A stretch of 64,000 nucleotides of DNA from an actinobacterium LLX17 (GCA_000471045.1 KI301992.1:1056568-1120567), one strand, 5' to 3'. Positions 50,833 to 59,684 are shown, counted from the first letter of the stretch. Notes: generated by a model from the letters alone, not told the origin. Translations and numbers: made by a program.

Positions 50833-51425
50833 CGCTGTCGGCGGTCGCGGTCTTCTGCGGGTCGCGCTTCGGCAACGACCCGGGGTACGCCGACGCCGCC
50901 CAGCAGACCGGGCGGCTCCTGGCCGAACGCGGCATCACCTTGGTCTACGGCGGTGGTCGCGTCGGGCTGATGGGCACGGTCGCCGATGCCACCCTGGCCG
51001 CCGGAGGCACCGTGATCGGTGTCATCCCGCGCTCGCTCGACGACCGCGAGGTCGCCCACCAGGGCCTGACCGAGCTGCACGTCGTCGAGACGATGCACGA
51101 GCGCAAGGCCCTGATGGCCGAGCGCTCCGACGCGTTCCTGACGTTGCCCGGCGGCCTCGGCACGATCGAGGAGGTCACCGAGCAATGGACGTGGGCCCAG
51201 CTCGGCATCCACCGCAAGCGCAGCGGGTTCCTCGATGTCGACGGGTTCTGGGCCCCGTTCCAGGCGAGCATCGAGGCCATGGTCGCCGCGGGCTTCGTCA
51301 CCGCCCAGCACGCGTCGATCGCCTCGTTCAGCCCCGACGTCACGACGCTGCTGGACCTGCTCGACCGCCCGTACGACTGGGGCGACAAGGAGTGGGACCG
51401 CGAGGCTCCCGGCGTCCAGCCCTGA
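50829..51425 (+). CDS. LOG family protein (cytokinin riboside 5'-monophosphate phosphoribohydrolase type)
   Basis: This 198-residue Rossmann-like protein of the TIGR00730/LOG family begins AVAVFCGSRFGNDPGY. YGGGRVGLMGTVADATLAAGG and the PGGLGTIEEVTEQWTW signature are conserved, including the catalytic R and E. LOG enzymes hydrolyse N6-modified AMP or AMP to the free base and ribose 5-phosphate. In bacteria the function is often housekeeping nucleotide turnover. It overlaps the IMPase gene by four bases. Confidence 0.92.
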   Translation: MTLSAVAVFCGSRFGNDPGYADAAQQTGRLLAERGITLVYGGGRVGLMGTVADATLAAGGTVIGVIPRSLDDREVAHQGLTELHVVETMHERKALMAERSDAFLTLPGGLGTIEEVTEQWTWAQLGIHRKRSGFLDVDGFWAPFQASIEAMVAAGFVTAQHASIASFSPDVTTLLDLLDRPYDWGDKEWDREAPGVQP

Positions 51426-51489
51426 ACGTTCTCCGACACGACACCGTGTGGTCGGCATCAGGCCAGATGGTCTCGTGACCGTGGGGGTC

Positions 51490-52662
51490 ATGAGGATCGC
51501 GATCGTGGCCGAGTCCTTCCTGCCCCAGACCAACGGTGTCGTCACCTCGGTGCTGCACGTGCTGCAGCACCTGCGTCGTCGCGGTGACGACGTGCTGGTG
51601 ATCGTCCCGGACGCCGCCGGTGCGGACGTCCCGGAGGAGGTGCACGGCGCGCGCGTCGTGACCGTCCCGTCCTGGTCGTTGCCGATGTACCCCGACGTGC
51701 GCGTCGCGACGGGTGGCTCGGGGCGCCTGGTGCGTCTGCTCCAGGACTTCGCACCCGACGTCGTGCATCTCGCGTCGCCCTTCGTGCTGGGCTGGCGGGC
51801 GACGCTCGCCGCCCGCGAGCTGGAGATCCCCGTCGTGGCGATCTACCAGACGGACGTGCCGGCGTACGCCGCCGGCTACGGCGTCCCGTGGGCGGAGCGG
51901 CTGCTGTGGCGTCGGGTCTGCGACATCCACGACCGCGCCGCCTTGACTCTGGCGCCCTCGACGAGCGCGGTCGCCGCGTTGGAGGAGCAAGGCGTTGAGC
52001 GCATCAGGATCTGGCGGCGCGGTGTGGATGCGGAGCGCTTCACCCCCGACCGGCGTGATCCCGTCCTGCGCGCCGAGCTGGCGCCGGAGGGGCAGAAGCT
52101 CGTCGGCTTCGTCGGACGGCTCGCGCCGGAGAAGCAGGTCGGCGATCTGGCGGCACTGGCCGCGGTGCCGGGCATCCGTCTGGTGATCATCGGCGATGGA
52201 CCGGACCGCGCCCGCCTGCAGGCGCTGCTGCCGGACGCGCACTTCGCGGGAATGCTGCACGGTGACGACCTGGGCCGCCACGTCGCCAGCCTCGACGTGA
52301 TGGTGCACCCGGGGGAGACCGAGACCTTCTGCCAGGTCGTGCAGGAGGGCCTGGCGGCCGGCGTGCCCGTCGTCGCGGTCGGCAAGGGCGGGCCGATCGA
52401 CCTCGTCGACCACAGCCGCACCGGCTGGCTCTACCCGCCCGGAGACCTCGACGCGCTGGCCGGGTTCGTGCGCGACCTCGTGGGTGACGAGGCCAAGCGC
52501 AAGGCGTTCGGCACCGCCGCTCGCCGGGCCGTGCTGGGGCGTCGTTGGTCGTCGGTGTGCGGCGAGCTGGTGGGGCACTACGCCGCGGCGATCGAGACCG
52601 GGCCGCCGGCCGAGCCGTTCCCTCTCGGGCTCCTGCGCAAGCGGGTCAAGTCGCGGCGCTGA
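51490..52662 (+). CDS. GT4-family glycosyltransferase (PimB/MgtA-like mannosyltransferase)
   Basis: This retaining GT-B glycosyltransferase of 390 residues has an N-terminal domain beginning RIAIVAESFLPQTNGVVTSVLHV with the acceptor-side glycine motif. The C-terminal GDP-sugar domain has VGFVGRLAPEKQVGDLAALA and the E-x7-E motif PGETETFCQVVQEGLAAG. Actinobacterial relatives are mannosyltransferases of the PimB/MgtA type acting on phosphatidylinositol or glucuronosyl diacylglycerol. The ATG at 51490 was chosen; GTG at 51481 is possible. It is a likely envelope glycolipid enzyme, close to the further glycosyltransferases at 53-56 kb. Confidence 0.88.
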   Translation: MRIAIVAESFLPQTNGVVTSVLHVLQHLRRRGDDVLVIVPDAAGADVPEEVHGARVVTVPSWSLPMYPDVRVATGGSGRLVRLLQDFAPDVVHLASPFVLGWRATLAARELEIPVVAIYQTDVPAYAAGYGVPWAERLLWRRVCDIHDRAALTLAPSTSAVAALEEQGVERIRIWRRGVDAERFTPDRRDPVLRAELAPEGQKLVGFVGRLAPEKQVGDLAALAAVPGIRLVIIGDGPDRARLQALLPDAHFAGMLHGDDLGRHVASLDVMVHPGETETFCQVVQEGLAAGVPVVAVGKGGPIDLVDHSRTGWLYPPGDLDALAGFVRDLVGDEAKRKAFGTAARRAVLGRRWSSVCGELVGHYAAAIETGPPAEPFPLGLLRKRVKSRR

Positions 52663-52695
52663 AGAGGTCGGGCTGAAAGGGTCGGGCTGAGAGGG

Positions 52696-53340
52696 TCAGT
52701 CCTCGGCGCGGCCCAACGTGACGACGTGGCGGTCGTCGTGCGTGCTGACGTCCCGGACCGCCAGGTCGGCGGCGCGCGCCACGTCCGTGATCGCGTCGAG
52801 GCCCACGACGGCCCACTCGAAGGGCGGCGAGTACTGGCCCTCGACCCACAGGCGGCGGGTGTCCCGGACGATGCCCACGCCCTCGGGCGAGACCTCGGCG
52901 AGGACGGTGCCCCCGGGGCTCACGAGGTCGCGGACGCGGGCGAGCAGCCGGACCGGATGACCGCCGATGCCGATGTTGCCGTCGGCCAGCAGGGCGTGGT
53001 CCCAGCGGCCCGGCCACGGGACGTCGTCGAAGACGTCGACCTGCACGGCCATGGCGCCGCGGACCCGGGTCCGGCGCACGGCCTCGAGGGACACGTCGAT
53101 GCCCAGCGCGGGGATGCCCCGGGCGACGAGGTCGCCGACGAGCCGGCCCGGCCCGCACCCGATGTCGAGCGTCCGCCCCGTGCACCGCTCGGTGAAGAGC
53201 TGGCGGTCGGCCTGGTCGGTGTCGCCGGCCCACTGCCGCACGGCGAGGTGCTCGAACTGGCCGTCAGACCCGACGAAGCGTCCGGAGCCTGCGGAGAACA
53301 TGTCGTCGAAGGCACCGCCGGTGGTGATCGCGCTGCTCAT
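52696..53340 (-). CDS. Class I SAM-dependent methyltransferase (of the GT2-DUF2064 set)
   Basis: This 214-residue methyltransferase has motif I as LDIGCGPGRLVGDLVARG, strand 2 as ALGIDVSLEA and motif IV as WDHALLADGNIGIGG. It is the third gene of a tight - strand operon (GT2, DUF2064, methyltransferase) with ATGA overlaps throughout. The same trio recurs next to a molybdenum oxidoreductase in many actinobacteria, by general recall. The acceptor is unknown but should be linked to whatever the GT2/DUF2064 pair makes. The ATG at 53340 overlaps the stop of the upstream gene. Confidence 0.85.
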   Translation of the reverse strand: MSSAITTGGAFDDMFSAGSGRFVGSDGQFEHLAVRQWAGDTDQADRQLFTERCTGRTLDIGCGPGRLVGDLVARGIPALGIDVSLEAVRRTRVRGAMAVQVDVFDDVPWPGRWDHALLADGNIGIGGHPVRLLARVRDLVSPGGTVLAEVSPEGVGIVRDTRRLWVEGQYSPPFEWAVVGLDAITDVARAADLAVRDVSTHDDRHVVTLGRAED

Positions 53341-53996
53341 GCGGCCACCTGCGCAAGGGCGCGGGCGAGGTGCGACCCCGGCAGCTCGGCGGCGACGGCC
53401 AGGACGTCGGCCCAGGTGTCGAGGTCGGTGAGCGGGCGCAGGAGTGGGACGTCGTGGTGTGGGTGAAGGTTGGCGAGCGCCTGCACGGTGAGCTCGCCGG
53501 TGTCGAGCCGGGACATCGGCACGTCGGTCAGCACGTGGGCGTCGCGACCGTCGCGCAGGCCCAGGAGCCACCACCCGCCATCCGTGGCCGGACCGAGGAC
53601 GCTCGCACCGTCCTGCAGAGCGCGTCCCGCGGCCAGGTAGTCGTCGACCGTCACCTGCGGCGTGTCCATGCCGACCTGCACGACCCCGTGGCCGGCATCG
53701 GCGTCGAGGTGGGCGTGCGCGAGGCGCTCGCCGAAGGTGTTGCCCCGTTGCGCCACGACGCGCGTGGCCTCGAGTGCGCGGGCGATCTCGGTGCTGCGAG
53801 CCGCGTCACCGAGCTCGCCGGTCAAGGCGACGACGACGGGCCATCCCGCCGTCGTGGCGGTCTCGAGCGTGTCGAGCAACGCGGCGGCAGCGACCTCGGC
53901 GGCCCGGTCGTGTCCCTGCTCGGCACCGATGCGGGTCTTGGCGAACCCGGCGACGGGTGCCTTGGCGACGATCAGCAGCGTGGGGGTGGGGCTCAT
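53337..53996 (-). CDS. DUF2064 / TIGR04282-type glycosyltransferase-like protein
   Basis: This 219-residue protein has a nucleotidyl/glycosyltransferase A-like fold. It begins TLLIVAKAPVAGFAKTRI, which matches the CofC/DUF2064 signature KxPxxGxxKTRL. GMDTPQVT and GPATDGGWWLLGLR give the metal/nucleotide-binding core. Members are annotated as arsenosugar-type glycosyltransferases, but the wider family has no settled activity. It lies between GT2 and the methyltransferase, with ATGA overlaps at both ends. Confidence 0.85.
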   Translation of the reverse strand: MSPTPTLLIVAKAPVAGFAKTRIGAEQGHDRAAEVAAAALLDTLETATTAGWPVVVALTGELGDAARSTEIARALEATRVVAQRGNTFGERLAHAHLDADAGHGVVQVGMDTPQVTVDDYLAAGRALQDGASVLGPATDGGWWLLGLRDGRDAHVLTDVPMSRLDTGELTVQALANLHPHHDVPLLRPLTDLDTWADVLAVAAELPGSHLARALAQVAA

Positions 53997-54655
53997 CGCA
54001 GCACCCCGGCGAAGTCGTGGATGACGCGGGCGGTGCCGCGGACCGAGCCCGAGACCTTCGAACGGGTCCCGGCGGCCCGCCGGTCGTAGTCGACGTCGAT
54101 CTCGCGAACGCTCCAGCCGGCCGCGGCCGCCTTGAGCATGAGCTCGAGCGGGTAGCCGAAGCGACGGTCCTCGACGCCGAGGGCCAGGAGGTCCGCGCGG
54201 CGACACACGCGCATGGGGGCGAGGTCGTGGATGCCGAAGCCACTCTGGCGTCGGATCATCGTGGCGAGCGCGAGGGTCCCGGCCCGCGCGTGCCACGGCC
54301 ACACGCCCCGCGACGTCGGTCGACGACGACCGACAGCCATCGTCACGTCGCCGGAGCGGACGAGGTCCAGCATGGGCTCCAGGTCACGCAGGCGCATGGA
54401 GGCGTCCCCGTCCATGACGGCCACGTGATCGGCCGTCGCGGCCAAAACTCCGGCGTGCACGGCGGCGCCATAGCCGGGGCGATGCTCGGTCACGACCGTC
54501 GCTCCGAGCGAACGTGCCACGGCGGCGGTGTCGTCGGTCGAGCCGTTGTCGACGACGATCACGTGCCACCCGTCGGGGACGTCGACCAGCACCTGGGGGA
54601 GCGCTGGACCCTCATCCCGGCACGGAATCACCACGTCGCACACCCTCATACTCAT
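53993..54655 (-). CDS. GT2-family (DPM1-like) glycosyltransferase
   Basis: This inverting GT-A glycosyltransferase of 220 residues has the family start VCDVVIPCRDEGPALPQVL. The nucleotide site is VIVVDNGSTDDT, and the DxD-type metal site is VMDGDASM near 97-104. It lacks membrane helices. Relatives include polyprenyl-phosphate mannosyl/glucosyl transferases, which would supply a lipid-linked sugar donor to a membrane GT-C enzyme such as the divergent gene at 54769. The start is ATG six bases after a TAGCGT -10-like element (54667-54662), indicating a leaderless message. Confidence 0.88.
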   Translation of the reverse strand: MSMRVCDVVIPCRDEGPALPQVLVDVPDGWHVIVVDNGSTDDTAAVARSLGATVVTEHRPGYGAAVHAGVLAATADHVAVMDGDASMRLRDLEPMLDLVRSGDVTMAVGRRRPTSRGVWPWHARAGTLALATMIRRQSGFGIHDLAPMRVCRRADLLALGVEDRRFGYPLELMLKAAAAGWSVREIDVDYDRRAAGTRSKVSGSVRGTARVIHDFAGVLR

Positions 54656-54768
54656 TGTTCGACGCTAGAGCCCCTGAGTCTTGGTCGCCATCCGGAGATT
54701 CTTCGGGCGACTCGCGCGTGCCGGCGATCACCCGGCGAGTCGGGATCCTGCGGCCTACGCTGAGGTAC

Positions 54769-56100
54769 GTGCTTGATCGCCTCACCTCCCGCCGCGCCGC
54801 CCTCCTCTCCGCCCTCGCCGGGGCGGTGCTGGTCGCTGCCGCGATCATCGTGCCCCAGCTGACCGGCGACGACGTGGAGGTCAACTGGCCGCCCCTGCAC
54901 GCCGACTGGGACCCGCGCATCGGGTGGCTCACCCTTCCTGCCGTGGTGCTCGGGATCGTGCTGGTGCTCGGGCTGCCTCGGGTCGTCGCCGCGGTGAGCT
55001 GGCGCACGACGCTGGTGATCGCCTACGTCTCGACGTTCGCCTGGACCATGGCGGTCGCGCTGACGGAGGGCACCGAAGGCTTGTCGCGGACGCCCGAGCG
55101 CAAGGGCGAGTACGTCTACGACGCGGTGCGGGTCGACGACATCGGCCTGATGCTGCGGAACTTCATCGACCGCATCCCGATGGACGCCACCGACAACTGG
55201 CACACGCACGTCGCCGGTCACCCGCCGGGAGCGTTGCTGTACTTCGTGATCCTCGACCGGCTCGGCGTCACTGATCCGTTCTGGGTCGGCACGGTGACGG
55301 TGGTGATCGGCAGCTCGGCGATCGTGGCGGTGCTGTTGACGCTGCGGGCGCTCGGCTCCGAGAAGCTCGCGCGTTCCGCGCTTCCGTGGATCGTGCTCGC
55401 TCCCAGCGTGGTCTACATGGGCGTCAACGGCGATGCGTTCTTCACGGCGGTCGCGGCCTGGGGCCTGTGCTTGCTGGCGCTCGCCACGCGCGGCGGTCGC
55501 TGGGCCGTGCCCACTGCAGTAGGGGCCGGCGTGCTGCTCGGGCTCTGTGTGTACCTGTCGTACGGTCTGCCTCTGCTCGGCATCCTCGCGTTGACGATCC
55601 TGTGGGTCGGACGGTCGTGGAAGCCACTGCCGTGGGCGCTGGCCGGTGCGCTGGCGGTCGCGGCGGCGTTCACCGTGGCCGGCTTCGCATGGTGGGAGGC
55701 GTTCCCGGTCCTACGTGAGCGCTACTACGACGGCATCGCCTCCGACCGGGCCTACTCGTACTGGGTGTGGGCCGACGTGGCGGCCTGGACGTTCACCGTC
55801 GGTCTGGCGGTGTGGGCCGCGTTCCCGCGGATGATCGCCGCGCTCCGGGACACCACCGGGGCCCACCGGCCTCCCGACTTCACGGTGCTGGCACGGTTGG
55901 CGGCTGCCGGGGTGGTCACGATCCTCGTCGCGACGCTGTCGGGGATGAGCAAGGCCGAGGTCGAGCGCATCTGGCTGCCGTTCACCATCTGGGTCGTGGC
56001 CCTGCCGCTCCTGCTGCCGCGACGCTGGCACACGCCGCTGCTCGCCTCGCAGGTCGTGCTGGCGCTGCTGGTGCAGCACCTGCTGCTGACCCGCTGGTAG
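54769..56100 (+). CDS. Polytopic membrane protein, GT-C-like glycosyltransferase
   Basis: This integral membrane protein of 443 residues has about ten helices. An aspartate/glutamate-containing loop follows the first helices (GDDVEVNWPPLHADWDPRIG), and a second acidic loop holds DNWHTHVAGHPPGALLYF. This resembles the GT-C glycosyltransferases that use polyprenyl-phosphate sugars, although no full motif was recognised. It diverges from the GT2 gene, a possible donor-making partner, by 113 bases. The GTG start lies 7 bases after TACGCT. It precedes the epimerase gene, which is convergent with it. Confidence 0.75.
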   Translation: MLDRLTSRRAALLSALAGAVLVAAAIIVPQLTGDDVEVNWPPLHADWDPRIGWLTLPAVVLGIVLVLGLPRVVAAVSWRTTLVIAYVSTFAWTMAVALTEGTEGLSRTPERKGEYVYDAVRVDDIGLMLRNFIDRIPMDATDNWHTHVAGHPPGALLYFVILDRLGVTDPFWVGTVTVVIGSSAIVAVLLTLRALGSEKLARSALPWIVLAPSVVYMGVNGDAFFTAVAAWGLCLLALATRGGRWAVPTAVGAGVLLGLCVYLSYGLPLLGILALTILWVGRSWKPLPWALAGALAVAAAFTVAGFAWWEAFPVLRERYYDGIASDRAYSYWVWADVAAWTFTVGLAVWAAFPRMIAALRDTTGAHRPPDFTVLARLAAAGVVTILVATLSGMSKAEVERIWLPFTIWVVALPLLLPRRWHTPLLASQVVLALLVQHLLLTRW

Positions 56101-56101
56101 C

Positions 56102-57142
56102 TCAGCGCACCCGCAGGGGGTCGCTGGCCAGGCGGGCCAAGCCGTCCTCGGGTGCCACCTCGGCGGTGAACCCGAGACCCGCGCGGGCCTTCTCTGGCGA
56201 GGCGACGACGTGCCGCACGTCGAACGCGCGGTAGTCGCCCGTTCGCTCCGGTGGCGCCCCGCCTGCCGCCGCTGCCAGGGTCTCGGCCATCTGGCCGATC
56301 GTGAAGGTCTGCCCGGACGCGACGTTGTAGGACGTGAGCCCGGTGGGGTGCTCGGCCACCTGCTCGATCGCCAGGACGTTCGCGCGGGCGATGTCGTGCA
56401 CGTGCACGAAGTCGCGTACCTGCTGGCCGTCCTCGAAGACCCGAGGTGCTTCGCCGCGGGCGATCGCGGACCGGAAGATCGCCGCGACGCCCGCGTAGGG
56501 GGTGTCCGCAGGCATGCCGGGGCCGTAGACGTTGTGGTACCGCAGCGCGACGGCTCGGGACCCCTGCAGGATGGTCCAGGCCGCGGCGTAGTGCTCCTGC
56601 GCGATCTTGGAGGCGGCATAGCTGGTGCGGGGGAGGAACGGCGTGTCCTCGTCGATGCGGCGCCAGGTGATGTCGCCGTCGCACCGGGGGCAGCGTGGGT
56701 CGTAGCGACCAGCCGCCAGGTCGTCCTCCCGGCGCGTCGCCGGGGGCACGTCACCGTCGCGGGGGCAGGTGTAGCGGCCGTCGCCGTAGACCACCATCGA
56801 CGACGCGAGCACCAGGTCGTCGACACCAGTGCGCGCCATGGCGGCGAGCAGCCGGGCCGTGCCGGCGTCGTTGTGCTCGGCGTACGCCGGCAGGTCCTGG
56901 GCGTCGACCCCATTGCCGACCATGGCGGCCTGGTGGCACACGACGTCGACGTCGGTCAGCAGGTCGTCGAGCGGATCGGTGCGCAGGTCACGCCGGTGGA
57001 TCATGGGGTCGGGCGCGACGTCGGGCCCATGCGCGGCGGCCAGGTACGCATCGACGCCCACCACCTCGTGACCACGCTCGCGGGCCTGCCGGGCGATGTG
57101 CGTGGCGATGAATCCTGCGGCTCCTGTCAGCAGGATCCTCAC
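56102..57142 (-). CDS. NAD-dependent nucleotide-sugar epimerase (dTDP-rhamnose 4-epimerase-like)
   Basis: This short-chain, extended-type epimerase/dehydratase of 346 residues has the NAD motif LLTGAAGFIATHIARQARERG and the catalytic YAASK (TSYAASKIAQEHY). VLASSMVVYGDG gives the catalytic serine region. An insertion with cysteines (YTCPRDGDVPP, then RCPRCDGD) recalls the metal-ribbon-like insert of actinobacterial dTDP-L-rhamnose 4-epimerases. It probably provides a nucleotide sugar for the neighbouring glycosyltransferases. The start is GTG overlapping the MTAP stop. Confidence 0.87.
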   Translation of the reverse strand: MRILLTGAAGFIATHIARQARERGHEVVGVDAYLAAAHGPDVAPDPMIHRRDLRTDPLDDLLTDVDVVCHQAAMVGNGVDAQDLPAYAEHNDAGTARLLAAMARTGVDDLVLASSMVVYGDGRYTCPRDGDVPPATRREDDLAAGRYDPRCPRCDGDITWRRIDEDTPFLPRTSYAASKIAQEHYAAAWTILQGSRAVALRYHNVYGPGMPADTPYAGVAAIFRSAIARGEAPRVFEDGQQVRDFVHVHDIARANVLAIEQVAEHPTGLTSYNVASGQTFTIGQMAETLAAAAGGAPPERTGDYRAFDVRHVVASPEKARAGLGFTAEVAPEDGLARLASDPLRVR

Positions 57143-57954
57143 GGCAGCTCCACCGGCAGCTTCATGCCGTCGACGGCCGACCCGCACGCGCACCCGCGGT
57201 CGGTGCCGAGGCGGCCGACGACGGTGCGCAGGGTCTCCTTCAGGGTGTCGGTGTGGGACGCGAAGACCGCGAACACCTCGTCCATGCTGACCGACGTGGT
57301 GGCGTCGACGCCGGCGTCGTGATCGGTCACGAGTGCCACCGTGGCGTAGCAGAGCGCCAGCTCCCGGGCCAGGACCGCCTCGGGGTGCCCGGTCATGTTG
57401 ATGACCGACCCGCCCTGGGCGGCGTACCACTGCGACTCGGCGCGGGTCGAGAAGCGCGGACCCTCGATGACGACCATCGTGCCGCCGTCGACGGGCTCGT
57501 GATCGGACAGCCCGTCGACGAGGTGACCGCGCAGCCGCGGGCAGTAGGGGTCGGCGAAGGAGACGTGGCAGGCCCCCTCGTCGAAGTACGTCTGCGTGCG
57601 CCCGGAGGTGCGATCGACCAGCTGGTCGGGCACGACGAACGTGCCGGGCCCGAGCTCCGGTCGGAGACCGCCCACAGCGCAGGGGGCGAGGACCTGGCGG
57701 ACGCCGAGGCTGCGCAACGCCCAGAGGTTCGCGCGGTACGGCACGCGGTGGGCCGGGAACTGGTGGTGCGGTCCGTGGCGGGGCAGGAACGCGACGCTGC
57801 GTCCGTCGACCGAGCCGATCGAGATGGGCGCCGACGGCGGGCCGTAGGGCGTCTCGACCTCGGTCGTGACGGGGTCGTCGAGGAACGTGTAGAAGCCGGA
57901 GCCGCCGATGACGGCGACGTCGGGACGGTCGGGAGAGCTCACGGAGGAGAGCAT
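57139..57954 (-). CDS. mtnP: S-methyl-5'-thioadenosine phosphorylase
   Basis: This enzyme phosphorolyses MTA to adenine and 5-methylthioribose 1-phosphate, 271 residues. The phosphate/purine family motifs are VAVIGGSGFYTFLDD, PRHGPHHQFPAHRVPYRANLWAL and VIEGPRFSTRAESQWYAAQGGSVINMTGHPEAVLARE, followed by LVTDHDAG. That pattern and the M-T-G-H-P-E segment distinguish MTAP from generic PNP. It overlaps the epimerase gene by four bases and follows the small membrane protein with a one-base gap, so the four - strand genes from the oxidoreductase on form one unit. Confidence 0.93.
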   Translation of the reverse strand: MLSSVSSPDRPDVAVIGGSGFYTFLDDPVTTEVETPYGPPSAPISIGSVDGRSVAFLPRHGPHHQFPAHRVPYRANLWALRSLGVRQVLAPCAVGGLRPELGPGTFVVPDQLVDRTSGRTQTYFDEGACHVSFADPYCPRLRGHLVDGLSDHEPVDGGTMVVIEGPRFSTRAESQWYAAQGGSVINMTGHPEAVLARELALCYATVALVTDHDAGVDATTSVSMDEVFAVFASHTDTLKETLRTVVGRLGTDRGCACGSAVDGMKLPVELP

Positions 57955-57955
57955 G

Positions 57956-58393
57956 TCACCCGGCGTCGGCGTCGGCAGGGCGAGTCACACGCCTCTTCCG
58001 CCGCTGCGCTGCGATGACGGCCGCTCCGGCCAGCACGCCCGTGAGGACGAGCCAGCTGATCAGGTACGGCTGGTCGAGCAACGTGTCGTTGTCAGGCTTG
58101 CCGCCCTGACCGCTGAGCACGGGGATGAACGTGATGGTCAGCGTGGCCCACACGAGGAAGGCCAGGCCGGTGGCCGCCCGGTAGTGGCCGGGCAGCAGCC
58201 GCGAGGCTGCGACGCCGAGCGCGACGGTCAGCGGCGCGAGCACGGCGTCGTGCAGGAGGATGCCTCCGGCGAGCCAGATGCCGGTCGAGAGCAGCTGCTC
58301 GAACGAGAAGTCGCGCATCAGCCACACGCCCCAAAGACCGAAGCCGACGCCGACGGCGCCGAGTGCGGTTCGGATCACGGTGTCGGTCCTCAT
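57956..58393 (-). CDS. Small four-helix membrane protein next to the Mo oxidoreductase
   Basis: This 145-residue membrane protein has about four helices (around 8-25, 33-52, 70-90 and 108-128) and an arginine-rich C-terminal tail (AAQRRKRRVTRPADADAG). No cofactor motif is apparent; one histidine (H48) lies in a helix. It overlaps the molybdopterin oxidoreductase by ATGA, so it is probably its membrane partner. The function is otherwise unknown. Confidence 0.75.
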   Translation of the reverse strand: MRTDTVIRTALGAVGVGFGLWGVWLMRDFSFEQLLSTGIWLAGGILLHDAVLAPLTVALGVAASRLLPGHYRAATGLAFLVWATLTITFIPVLSGQGGKPDNDTLLDQPYLISWLVLTGVLAGAAVIAAQRRKRRVTRPADADAG

Positions 58394-59619
58394 GCGCGCA
58401 CCTCCAGCCGGCGGACCCACTTGGTCTGCAGCACGCCCGGCCGGTTGGGGGCGATGATGCGGCAGGGGTAGCCGTGATCGAGGCTGAGCGCCTGGCCGTT
58501 GAGCTCGAGCGCCAGCATCGTGCGGTCGTCCTCGACGAAGACGGCCGGCAGCTCGGACGTGGCGAACGCCCCGCGCGTCTGCATGGACCGGACCTTCACG
58601 TCCGAGCGGGGGTCGGCGCCGGTCAACGCGATGATGTCGCGCACCGGCACCCCGGTCCACGTGGCGTTGCGGCTCCAGCCCTCCACGCACGCGATGGGCA
58701 GCCGGTGGGTCTGCTGCGGCATGGCCTTGAGCTGCTCGCGGTCGAGGGAGATGACCGTGCCGTCAGCGCCCACGACCTCCAGCACGAAGGCGGGGTCGAG
58801 CGCCGAGGCGGTGGCGCCGGCGGATCGGGCGGTGCGGTTGATCGGAAGGTCCTGGGGTCCGTCCCCGTCGCGAACCGCGAAGACCGAGACCTTGCGGAGG
58901 AAGGGGACCGTCTGGCCGGCGGTGAGCAGCACGGCGAGGCCGGCCGACGCGAACGTCCCGACCAGCACGGCGCGCCGCCCGGCGGAGTCCGGCTGGTCCT
59001 CGAGAGGGGTGTCGGAGGCGGTGGTGTCGGAGGCGCGTGCGATCGCCTCGTCGCTGTCGCCGGGCTCGTCGATCGGCGCGGCGAAGGCGCGGCGGATGAC
59101 GGGGAGCTTCACGGCGATGTGCACGAGCAGCGAGCCGATGGCGATCCACGCGACGGCCTCGTGCGTGCGGCGGAAGCTGAAGTCCCAGGGGTACCACTGC
59201 ACGATGTTGAGCAGCCCGCTGGCGAGCATGAAGACCGAGGACCCGACCAGCGCACCGATCGAGGCCCGCTCGAGGCTCTCGAGCAGGAGGCCGCGCTTCG
59301 TGGTGTCGTGCGGGCGGGCGAAGAGTCGGGGGAAGACCGACCACAGCTTCACGAGCAGCAACGGGACGGCCGCGGTGCCGGAGATGACGTGGGTGCCCTG
59401 GGTGATGCGGTACAGCTGCGTCGGGTCGGGGCCGATCGGCAGCCAGGACGGTGGGTCGTACTGGAAGTGGCTCCACAGGCCGGTCAGGAAGCAGATGAGG
59501 AAGGCGATCCCGAGGGCCGTGCCGACTCGTGTGGTCAGGCGCGTGCCGCGGGACTGGCTCGTGAAGGTCTCGGGGCGCGGGATGCGCTTCTCGATGTCCT
59601 CGACGGTGGGGAGCCTCAT
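58390..59619 (-). CDS. Membrane haem-b/molybdopterin oxidoreductase with internal Tat motif
   Basis: This 409-residue fusion protein has four helices at about 33-50, 75-97, 118-140 and 153-171, with histidines (H77, H153, H167) placed as possible haem ligands. After a linker a twin-arginine (R215-R216) in AGRRAVLVG precedes a fifth helix (217-240), then an external sulfite-oxidase-like molybdopterin domain with the Mo-ligand C311 in PIACVEGWSR. This matches a described actinobacterial protein type that is inserted by both Sec and Tat pathways. The substrate is unknown. A TACGGT -10-like element (59666-59661) is upstream. The modABC-moaCDE locus to the right can supply its cofactor. Confidence 0.88.
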   Translation of the reverse strand: MRLPTVEDIEKRIPRPETFTSQSRGTRLTTRVGTALGIAFLICFLTGLWSHFQYDPPSWLPIGPDPTQLYRITQGTHVISGTAAVPLLLVKLWSVFPRLFARPHDTTKRGLLLESLERASIGALVGSSVFMLASGLLNIVQWYPWDFSFRRTHEAVAWIAIGSLLVHIAVKLPVIRRAFAAPIDEPGDSDEAIARASDTTASDTPLEDQPDSAGRRAVLVGTFASAGLAVLLTAGQTVPFLRKVSVFAVRDGDGPQDLPINRTARSAGATASALDPAFVLEVVGADGTVISLDREQLKAMPQQTHRLPIACVEGWSRNATWTGVPVRDIIALTGADPRSDVKVRSMQTRGAFATSELPAVFVEDDRTMLALELNGQALSLDHGYPCRIIAPNRPGVLQTKWVRRLEVRA

Positions 59620-59684
59620 GGCGCTGACCGATCAGTGAGTGGGCGAAGTGCCGTGGTCCGACCGTAACGCTGTCGAACCGGCAG

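Noticed and set aside
59624-59635. CTGACCGATCAG imperfect palindrome upstream of the molybdenum oxidoreductase
   Set aside because: It looks slightly like a TetR-type operator, but the arms are only four bases and no TetR gene is nearby; chance is likely.
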